64,000 nt of DNA from Niabella ginsenosidivorans (GTDB lineage Bacteria > Bacteroidota > Bacteroidia > Chitinophagales > Chitinophagaceae). Below the pieces are notes generated by a model. It did not search any database, was not told where the DNA came from, and saw only the letters and a list, made by a program, of their open reading frames with translations. Positions within the stretch are counted from its first letter, which is position 1. Each line of letters begins with the position of its first letter. Both the position numbers and the translations under genes were made by a program. This document shows positions 51,613 through 59,170 of this stretch, piece by piece. The stretch lies in contig NZ_CP015772.1 in assembly GCF_001654455.1 (NCBI RefSeq), positions 868,001 through 932,000 of the forward strand, written 5' to 3'.

Positions 51613-52788
51613 ATGCATCTTTTGGAAGATATATTGGTAATTGATTTCAGCCAGTTCCTGTCGGGGCCCTCGGCTTCGCTCACACTTGCTGATATGGGAG
51701 CCAGGGTCATTAAGGTAGAAAAGCCCGGCACAGGAGATATCTGCAGAGAGCTGTATGTATCTGATGTGGTCATTGACGGTGCGTCTTCCATATTCCAGGC
51801 CATTAACCGGAATAAGGAAAGTTATAGTGCCGACCTGAAGAACGCGGAGGATATGGCTAAAATAAAAGGCCTGCTGAAACATGCGGATGTAGTGATCCAT
51901 AATTTTCGCCCGGGCGTAATGGAACGGCTGGGGCTCGGTTATGAGGAAGTGAAGGCAATGAACCCTTCAGTAGTTTACGGCAGCATCAGCGGCTTTGGGG
52001 AAGAAGGGCCGTGGAAGCAGCTTCCGGGGCAGGACCTGCTGCTGCAATCCCTGACCGGGATCACTCAGTTGAATGGCAAAGCCGGTGAAAATCCCATCCC
52101 GATGGGTGTTTCCGTAATTGATATCTTATCCGGCATTCATCTGTCGCAGGGCATTTTATCATTACTTTATCAGCGAACCTTGTCAGGTGAGGGAGGAGAT
52201 GTAAAGGTCAGCATGCTGGAAAGCGCGCTTGATCTTCAGTTTGAGGTGCTCACCTGCTTTTATAACGATGGTAATGAACTACCGCAGCGCAGTAGCGTAA
52301 ATGGCGGCCATCCCTATGTAGGCGCACCGTACGGTATCTACCAGACCGCAGATGCCTGGCTGGCCCTGGCGATGACCGACATTGTTCAGCTGGGCCGGTT
52401 GACCGGATGCGAAGCGTTAACAAAGTATGTTGACAGGGACGAATGGTTTGCAAGGCGCGATGAGATCAAAAGCCTTCTTGCCCGGCATTTACAAAAACGC
52501 TCAACAGCCGAATGGCTGCAGGTGCTGGAACCGGCTGATGTATGGTGCGCTGAAGTGCTCAGCTACGGGCAGCTGAGAAAACAGCCTGCTTACACGGAAC
52601 TGGATATGGAAATGGTGGTGAAGAACAGCAGGGGCACCCGTATCACTACCACAAGATGCCCGTTTAAGGTAGACGGCTTAATGCTTACAAGCACAATAGC
52701 AGCGCCATTGCTGGGTGAGCATACGGCTGCCATTGACAAAGAATTTGGATTAAATCAATGGCAGAAACAGGAGGCTGTAGTATCTTAG
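51613..52788 (+). CDS. Class III CoA-transferase (CaiB/BaiF family), second copy
   Basis: The 391-residue paralogue of the preceding gene keeps the full set: DILVIDFSQFLSGPSASLTLADMGARVIKVEKPGTGD, INRNKESYSADLKNAED, the catalytic Asp in LPGQDLLLQSLTG (D141) and GAPYGIYQTADAWLALAMTD. The similarity between the two is evident from end to end, suggesting tandem duplication, yet both catalytic Asp residues are retained. Either subunits of one enzyme or two enzymes with different acids are possible. A 97-base gap follows before the amidohydrolase. Confidence 0.88.
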   Translation: MHLLEDILVIDFSQFLSGPSASLTLADMGARVIKVEKPGTGDICRELYVSDVVIDGASSIFQAINRNKESYSADLKNAEDMAKIKGLLKHADVVIHNFRPGVMERLGLGYEEVKAMNPSVVYGSISGFGEEGPWKQLPGQDLLLQSLTGITQLNGKAGENPIPMGVSVIDILSGIHLSQGILSLLYQRTLSGEGGDVKVSMLESALDLQFEVLTCFYNDGNELPQRSSVNGGHPYVGAPYGIYQTADAWLALAMTDIVQLGRLTGCEALTKYVDRDEWFARRDEIKSLLARHLQKRSTAEWLQVLEPADVWCAEVLSYGQLRKQPAYTELDMEMVVKNSRGTRITTTRCPFKVDGLMLTSTIAAPLLGEHTAAIDKEFGLNQWQKQEAVVS

Positions 52789-52885
52789 GCCATTATATTC
52801 AGGATCAATACCTGCGTTTGATTGTTGATAAATGCATACAAAAACGGTGCACTGGTCAGAAGAATAAGAAGCTAAAAAGAACAAC

Positions 52886-53737
52886 ATGATCATTGATACG
52901 CATATACATATCTGGGATACGGGAAAATCATCTTATGCCTGGCTGCAGGGAGCGCCGGAGCTGTTAAAGCGCACTTATGCCATTGAGGAGCTGGAAGCTG
53001 CAAGGAAAGAAGCGGGTATAGATGCCGGTATTTTTGTGCAGGCAGATGTGCAGATGGAAGATTCTTTTCATATGCTGGAAGTGGCAAAGCACACCGGCTG
53101 GATCAAAGGCGTGGTAAGCTGGCTGCCGCTGGCAGATACAGCGCGTACGATAACATTGCTGGAGCAACGGCTACTGAAGGAGGATTATTTTGTTGGGGCA
53201 CGCCATCTCATCCACGATGAAAAAGATCCGCAATGGTTGCTGCAACCCTCGGTAATAGAGAGTTTGAAAATACTTGCCGCTCATCAGATTCCCTATGATG
53301 TGGTAGGCGTATTGCCGGAGCATATGGAAACGGTACTAAAGGTAGCGGAACGGGTGCCGGACCTGCGTATGGTGCTGGATCACCTGAATGCGCCTCCCAT
53401 TGACAGGAATAAGCAATTCGGCCGCTGGGGAGCGTTTCTGCAGGAAATGGCAAAGAATAAAAATATGTATGCAAAAATATCCGGACTGGGCACTGTTGCC
53501 GGTGCGGAAAATTTTAATGCAGAGCGGCTGAAACCTTATATAGACTTTGTGATCAGCCAATTCACCCCGGAGCGTTGTTTTTGCGGGGGCGATTGGCCGG
53601 TATCCTTACTGGCAGCAGATTATGTAAACACATGGCGTATTTATAAAGAGGTGCTGGCAGCATTACTGGAAGGGGAGCAGCTTGAAAAAGTGTATTCCGG
53701 TAATGCGCTTAAATTTTATGATCTGGAGATAGATTAG
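52886..53737 (+). CDS. Amidohydrolase family, sugar-lactonase (fuconolactonase)-like
   Basis: The 283-residue TIM-barrel protein starts with the metal motif DTHIHIWD. It continues with GIFVQADVQMEDSF, the GARHLIHDEKDPQWL segment typical of L-fuconolactonase and L-rhamnono-lactonase-like enzymes, then VLDHLNAPPI and FCGGDWPVSLLAADY, in which the late Asp is catalytic. Enzymes of this type open sugar-derived lactones to free acids. Next to a Gfo/Idh dehydrogenase and a rhamnose-type transporter this role is well supported; a decarboxylase of the same superfamily is less likely because its HxH-Trp contexts differ. Confidence 0.82.
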   Translation: MIIDTHIHIWDTGKSSYAWLQGAPELLKRTYAIEELEAARKEAGIDAGIFVQADVQMEDSFHMLEVAKHTGWIKGVVSWLPLADTARTITLLEQRLLKEDYFVGARHLIHDEKDPQWLLQPSVIESLKILAAHQIPYDVVGVLPEHMETVLKVAERVPDLRMVLDHLNAPPIDRNKQFGRWGAFLQEMAKNKNMYAKISGLGTVAGAENFNAERLKPYIDFVISQFTPERCFCGGDWPVSLLAADYVNTWRIYKEVLAALLEGEQLEKVYSGNALKFYDLEID

Positions 53738-53738
53738 C

Positions 53739-54773
53739 ATGCAGTTATTCAATGGTATATTCTTTCACGGGGTGGGCGCTTCATCGGCAGCGCTCTGTTA
53801 TACGCCCGAAAAAAAAATAAGGGGATGGTCCTGGCAAACCTATTGGCTGGCGCAGGCGGCGGTATGCTGGCTGCTGCTGCCGGTTATTGTAGCAATGATC
53901 ACCATACCCTCGCTGGCGACCGTGCTGAAAGAGGCTCCTGCTTCGGCAATGCGTAACTCCTTCTTACTGGGGATGGCGTATGGAATAGGCGGTACCGCTT
54001 TTGGTATTGCAATCCGATACATCGGCTTTTCATTAACCTATGCCATTTCTGTAGGGCTTTCCTGCATTCTGGGAACGCTGTTGCCACCCATTGTGCAGGG
54101 AACCATTACTGATGTCATCAGCGGGCGTGGAGGTGGCTGGATTATTGCCGGCGTATTTCTGGGAGCGCTGGGCATTGCCTGTTGTGGTGGGGCCGGCTGG
54201 TTCAAGGAAAAAACAGTCGGCGGAAAGCAGAATAGTTTTTCATTAAAAAAAGGATTGCCGCTTTGCATCTTATCGGGCATTCTTTCCGCATTTTATGGCT
54301 TTGCGATCAATGCCGGTAAACCGATATCTGATATTGCGGCCGGTTATGGGGCGGGCAATTTCCAGGTAAATGTTGTTTATTTATTTTCAAACTCCGGTGC
54401 CTTCCTTACTACATTGCTGTATATGTTCTACCTGCATAATAAAAACAGCACCTGGAGGCAGTATGCCCGGCCAGGGGTAAAAGGGGCTTTGCCGGTTAAC
54501 TACCTGATGGCGGTGCTGACCGGCCTGTTCTGGTATGGCCAGTTCTTTTTTTACGGATTGGGGCATGTACAATTAGGGCGATATGAATTTTCCAGCTGGG
54601 CTATACATATGATCCTGCTGGTGTTCTTTAGCTCGGTTGTGGGGCTGGTATTAAAAGAATGGAAGGGCACCACCGGAAAGGCAAAAGCGACCCTGGTAAG
54701 CGCGCTGCTGGTATTGTTGCTGGCGGTCATTATATTAACGTATGGTAATTATCTGGGAGGTACCGGATCATGA
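53739..54773 (+). CDS. RhaT-type sugar/proton symporter
   Basis: The 344-residue membrane protein has ten hydrophobic helices. It shows the RhaT-family signatures FHGVGASSAALCYTPEKKIRGWSWQTYWL, then MAYGIGGTAFGIAIRYIGFSLTYAISVGLSCILGTLLPP and ILSGILSAFYGFAINAGKPI. RhaT imports L-rhamnose with protons. No rhaA, rhaB or rhaD gene is near, so the substrate may be a related deoxy-sugar or the product of the glycosidases downstream. It begins one base after the lactonase stop and overlaps the next gene by ATGA. Confidence 0.88.
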   Translation: MQLFNGIFFHGVGASSAALCYTPEKKIRGWSWQTYWLAQAAVCWLLLPVIVAMITIPSLATVLKEAPASAMRNSFLLGMAYGIGGTAFGIAIRYIGFSLTYAISVGLSCILGTLLPPIVQGTITDVISGRGGGWIIAGVFLGALGIACCGGAGWFKEKTVGGKQNSFSLKKGLPLCILSGILSAFYGFAINAGKPISDIAAGYGAGNFQVNVVYLFSNSGAFLTTLLYMFYLHNKNSTWRQYARPGVKGALPVNYLMAVLTGLFWYGQFFFYGLGHVQLGRYEFSSWAIHMILLVFFSSVVGLVLKEWKGTTGKAKATLVSALLVLLLAVIILTYGNYLGGTGS

Positions 54774-55816
54774 GCACCAGGGATACAGGTATTTGCATTA
54801 TTGGAGCCGGTGGCATTGTAAAAGCCGCTCACCTGCCTGCCTACAGGCTTGCGGGGTTTGCTGTAAAGGGTATTTTAGATCTTGACCGGCAAAAGGCAGA
54901 AGACCTGGCCATGCAATTCAATATACCCCATGTATATGAATCAGTGCAATCGATGGTCGCTGACCAGAACGATTCCGTGATCTATGATTGCGCATTGCCC
55001 GCTTCGGAAACAGCGGCGGTCTTACAACAATTGCCCGATAAGGCAACTGTGCTGATCCAGAAGCCGCTTGGGGAGCGCATTGAGGAAGCAAGAGGACTGC
55101 TGGAGCTTGCGCATGCAAAACGATTAAATGCAGGCGTTAATTTTCAATTGCGGTTTGCGCCCGGTGTGCTGGAAGCAAAGCGGATGATAAAAGAAGGGAT
55201 GATCGGCGCGCTTACTGATCTTGAGGTCTATGTAAATGTGCACACTCCCTGGAACCTCTGGTCCTTTCTTTTTGGAAAACCAAGGATGGAGATCAATTAT
55301 CACAGCGTGCATTATATTGACCTGGTCCGTTCTTTTCTGGGCAATCCGGATACGGTGTATGCAAAAACGTTCCGGCATCCGGACGCGCCTGAGCTGGCTT
55401 CGGTAAAAAGTACCATTATAATGGATTATGGCGATCTGCTGCGGGCCACTATTCATACCAATCACCATCATGACTTTGGGTATAAGCACCAGGAAGCATC
55501 TATAAAAATAGAAGGAACAAAAGGCGCTATAAAAATGAGCCTGGGCGCGCTGATCAACTATCCTGAGGGCGTGCCGGATACCTTTGAGTATGTATTGGTT
55601 GAAAATGGCAAATGTGCTGACTGGAGATCCAAACACATTGGGGGTACCTGGTTCCCGCATGCGTTTATCGGTACCATGCAGCAAATGATAAATGTAAAAG
55701 AAGGTCTGGTCAACAAACCGGAGAATAGTATTGATGATGCTTTTGAAACAATGAAGTGCGTGGAGGCTGCCTATATCAGCAGCCAGCAGGGAGGGGTTGC
55801 TCCTGTATTACTATAA
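54770..55816 (+). CDS. Gfo/Idh/MocA family oxidoreductase
   Basis: The 348-residue protein has an N-terminal Rossmann domain (CIIGAGGIVKAAHLPAYRLAGFAVKGILDLD). The substrate-site LIQKPLGERIEEARGLLELAH holds the conserved Lys of the E/Q-K-P motif, then NFQLRFAPGVLEAKRMI and INYHSVHYIDLVRSFLG. Such enzymes oxidise a sugar or its derivative with NAD(P)+. Paired with the lactonase-type amidohydrolase, oxidation of a sugar at C1 to a lactone is the likely reaction. Translation is coupled to the RhaT gene through ATGA. It is the last gene of the operon; the GH67-like gene starts 173 bases later. Confidence 0.86.
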   Translation: MSTRDTGICIIGAGGIVKAAHLPAYRLAGFAVKGILDLDRQKAEDLAMQFNIPHVYESVQSMVADQNDSVIYDCALPASETAAVLQQLPDKATVLIQKPLGERIEEARGLLELAHAKRLNAGVNFQLRFAPGVLEAKRMIKEGMIGALTDLEVYVNVHTPWNLWSFLFGKPRMEINYHSVHYIDLVRSFLGNPDTVYAKTFRHPDAPELASVKSTIIMDYGDLLRATIHTNHHHDFGYKHQEASIKIEGTKGAIKMSLGALINYPEGVPDTFEYVLVENGKCADWRSKHIGGTWFPHAFIGTMQQMINVKEGLVNKPENSIDDAFETMKCVEAAYISSQQGGVAPVLL

Positions 55817-55989
55817 TGTTATTGATGTTTGACCTGACACGGTTAGTATATGCTTCTTATTTATGCCCATAGTAATACTACGGTTGAAGTGTGCGACGCA
55901 ACCGGTATCCATAAGTAGCACTACAGCCGGGCACATAAAAATAACAGGTACTAATTGTGCCCCTTATTAATATAAATTGTACGATCAGG

Positions 55990-58704
55990 ATGCGTTTATT
56001 TGTTGTTGTTCTATTGGTGTTGTTTACTGTTACAGTAAGAGCCGGTGCAAAGGAAAAGATTGTGCTGGGCATAGCAAGGGACGCATCGCCCAGGGTGCAG
56101 TTTGGAGCACATTACCTGCAACAAGCGCTGATGAAGCTGGGCTATCCTGTGGATGTTATCCCGTATAAAGAGCAACCGCAAAAAGAGCAGCTGATCTTAA
56201 TTGCCACCTCGCCGGACAGTGCGCATCTGAAAAAGGAAAGCTTTGTCATTAATGCTAAAAAGAAATATATAACCATTACCGGGGGTGATGCCACCGGAAC
56301 TCTGTATGGTTGTTTTGAGCTGGCAGACCGCATTAAGGAAGCCGGCATTGTTCCGCAGGCGCTTGTTTTTTCCGATGCGCCGGAAATGGTTTTGCGTGGT
56401 CAGTGCATCGGCCTGCAAAAGCCCTACTACCTGCCGGGGCGGAATGTATATGAATACCCGTATACACCGCAAACCTTTCCCTGGTTCTATAATAAAAAAT
56501 TGTGGATACAGGTGCTGGATTCCATGGCGCACAACCGGATGAACTCTTTGTATTTGTGGAACGGCCACCCGTTTGCCTCGCTGGTAAAACTAAAGGAGTA
56601 TCCGTATGCTGTTGAAGTGGATGATGCCACCTTTAAATTAAACGAGGAAATGTACCGGTTCCTTACCACTGAAGCAGACAAGCGGGGTATATGGGTGATA
56701 CAGATGTTTTACAATATTATTGTATCCAAACCTTTTGCAGAAAAAAATCATTTAAAGACTCAGGAACGGGAGCGGCCGATCATTCCGGTGATTGCAGATT
56801 ATACGCGAAAATCGATAGCTGCCTTTGTAGAAAAATACCCGAACGTGGGCCTGATGGTTTGCCTGGGCGAGGCTATGGAGGGGGTAGGCAATGATGATAT
56901 TGAGTGGTTTACCAAAACCATCATACCCGGTGTGCAGGATGGGATGAAGGCCGCAGGTATCCGGAAAGAACCGCCCATCGTATTGCGGGCGCATGATACG
57001 GATGCTCCTTCTGTAATGAAAGCGGCGCTGCCCCTGTATAAGAATTTATATACGGAAGCAAAATTCAATGGGGAAGCATTAACGGACCCAAGGCCCAGGG
57101 GAGAATGGGCAAAACTGCACCAGACCCTGAGCCACTTGGGCAGCGTACATATTGCCAATGTGCATATCCTGGCCAACCTGGAACCGTTCAGATATAGCGC
57201 TCCTGATTTTATACAACAAAGCGTTATTGGAATGAACGAGGTGCTGGGCGCGTATGGGCTGCACCTGTACCCCGAAGCTTCTTACTGGGACTGGCCGTAT
57301 ACGGCGGACAGCGTTCAGGGAGGAAAACGGTTGCTGCAGATAGAACGGGACTGGATCTGGTACAAAGCCTGGAGCCGTTATGCATGGAGGTCGGAACGGG
57401 ACCGGGAGGAGGAAACCGTTTACTGGAGCCGCCTGATGGGCAACCAGTTCGGGCTTGATAAGGAAAAAGGCAAATTGATTTTGCAGTCTTATGAAGCAAT
57501 GGGGCAGATCGCGCCCAAGCTGCTAAGGCGCTTTGGCATTACAGATGGCAACCGGCAAACATTAACGCTTGGTATGCTGATGACCCAGCTGATCAACCCT
57601 TACCGGTATGGATTATTTACACTGTTGTATGAAGGGGAAAGCCCTGAAGGAGAGATGCTGATTGAATATGCTGATAAGGAATGGCACCATCAGCCGCATA
57701 AAGGAGAAACACCGGTGCAGATAGCAAAGGAGGTACGGAAGCATGGAGATGACGCGGTGGCAGCGCTGAAAGGGCTTGATGCATCTCTTACAAAAAACAG
57801 GGCAGAGTTTGACCGGGTTAAAAATGATGCGGCTTGCTACCGGGCGCTGGCTTATCATTATGCGGCTAAGGCAGAAGCTGCCTTGCAGGTGTTGCGTTAT
57901 AAATATTCCGATAATATAGAAGACCTGGAGCAGGCATTGCCGTTGTTAAAGCAAAGCCTGGACTGGTATCAGCAATTGGTAACACTAACAAAAAGCACTT
58001 ACCTGTATGCCAACAGTATGCAGACACAGCAACGTAAAATTCCTTTGCGCGGTGTTAACGGAACATTCAAAACCTGGGCAGAAGTATTACAGCCCATGCA
58101 GCAGGAGTACGATCACTTTGTAAAAAAGCTGGATTCTTTAAAGAACACGGCAACTGCCGGAACAGTAAAAACAGCTCCTTTAAAGAATACGGAGGTAAAG
58201 CTGCAGGGCAGTTATGAATGGTTTACGATTGACAGTCTGAACAGGGTGTATAAGGATACTTCATTAGCTATACGTGCCTGTGCACCTGAGCTGGCGGGCA
58301 TCCGGGGGATAAAACTTTTGTGGAAAGATCAGCTCACCAGCCCTACCAGCATTACCTTTACCAATAAGAAACCTGTAAAAGTGCTGGTAGGCTTTTTTCA
58401 GCCACAGAAAGCTGCATTTACAAGGGATACCATTTACCTGAAAGCTCCTGAACTGGAAACAAACGCACTGGCAAATGATTACGGGCAGGCAGATACTAAA
58501 ATAGCCAATGCGCTGGTGCTGCCCGGCATGCCGCAGGTGAATGTGCACACTTATGACTTCAAGGCAGGAGTTAATACCCTGAAACTGGAAAAAGGCGCGG
58601 TTCTGATCCTGGGATTTGTGGAGGGGGGTGCACCGGTTCCCGTTTATGATGCAGGCCTGTATGAGAGTGGTAATAAAAAACAGGTAGACTGGTTGTTTGA
58701 ATAG
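55990..58704 (+). CDS. Exported glycosidase with GH67-type N-terminal domain
   Basis: The protein of about 904 residues has a signal peptide ending near VRAGA. The first 120 residues match the alpha-glucuronidase N-terminal domain (GARITG-like ITGGDATGTLYGCFELADRIKEAG). A catalytic barrel follows: GQCIGLQKPYYLPGRNVYEYPYTPQ, MAHNRMNSLYLWNGHPFASL, VCLGEAMEGVGNDD and HLYPEASYWDWPYTADS with candidate acidic residues. The C-terminal 300 residues combine a helical segment with a beta sandwich. It is longer than GH67 enzymes and could belong to a neighbouring family. The frame is open from 55957, but the Met at 55990 gives the signal peptide. It probably acts on a uronic-acid- or deoxy-sugar-containing glycan. 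Confidence 0.75.
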   Translation: MRLFVVVLLVLFTVTVRAGAKEKIVLGIARDASPRVQFGAHYLQQALMKLGYPVDVIPYKEQPQKEQLILIATSPDSAHLKKESFVINAKKKYITITGGDATGTLYGCFELADRIKEAGIVPQALVFSDAPEMVLRGQCIGLQKPYYLPGRNVYEYPYTPQTFPWFYNKKLWIQVLDSMAHNRMNSLYLWNGHPFASLVKLKEYPYAVEVDDATFKLNEEMYRFLTTEADKRGIWVIQMFYNIIVSKPFAEKNHLKTQERERPIIPVIADYTRKSIAAFVEKYPNVGLMVCLGEAMEGVGNDDIEWFTKTIIPGVQDGMKAAGIRKEPPIVLRAHDTDAPSVMKAALPLYKNLYTEAKFNGEALTDPRPRGEWAKLHQTLSHLGSVHIANVHILANLEPFRYSAPDFIQQSVIGMNEVLGAYGLHLYPEASYWDWPYTADSVQGGKRLLQIERDWIWYKAWSRYAWRSERDREEETVYWSRLMGNQFGLDKEKGKLILQSYEAMGQIAPKLLRRFGITDGNRQTLTLGMLMTQLINPYRYGLFTLLYEGESPEGEMLIEYADKEWHHQPHKGETPVQIAKEVRKHGDDAVAALKGLDASLTKNRAEFDRVKNDAACYRALAYHYAAKAEAALQVLRYKYSDNIEDLEQALPLLKQSLDWYQQLVTLTKSTYLYANSMQTQQRKIPLRGVNGTFKTWAEVLQPMQQEYDHFVKKLDSLKNTATAGTVKTAPLKNTEVKLQGSYEWFTIDSLNRVYKDTSLAIRACAPELAGIRGIKLLWKDQLTSPTSITFTNKKPVKVLVGFFQPQKAAFTRDTIYLKAPELETNALANDYGQADTKIANALVLPGMPQVNVHTYDFKAGVNTLKLEKGAVLILGFVEGGAPVPVYDAGLYESGNKKQVDWLFE

Positions 58705-59170
58705 ATGTTGCTGTTGGGAAACGGCAACTGCACGGCTCTTTAAAATGATAGGTGAATTCGACGAACAAATATCATGGTGAGGGTATTGCTGATAAGTTCT
58801 TTAAAATGACAAAAAAACCGGCGTTACCTTGAGCCAAACATAAAAGGGGAAAATTAAGTTTATTGAAATGACAAGTAAATAAAGAGTCGTCATGCTGAGC
58901 GGAGTGTAACGCAGCCGAAGCATCTCTGGATAATCGGTGGGTCTTAATAATCAAGAGACCCTTCCGCTTCTTCCGCTTTCAGCGGAATACGGTCAGGGTG
59001 ACGAAATACTATAACACTTGTCATTAACAGCGAAGCGTAGCGTATTCAAAATAGTTCTTCAAACAAATGAACTCTTCAGCTCTTTCACTTACAATTAATG
59101 AAGCGCATACGCTGCCGGTGCTTTTTAAAATAAAAGGGACAGATTTCTGAAATACTGAACAATAGACACA
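58705..59170. repeat. Gap with long family C repeat, partner of 27354-27535
   Basis: About 58866-59035 aligns with 27354-27535 word for word in the same orientation (GACAAGTAAATAAAG ... GTCAGGGTGACGAAATACTATA ... TTGTCATTAACAGC). The short stretch up to the GH95 start has no clear promoter or terminator. Confidence 0.65.
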
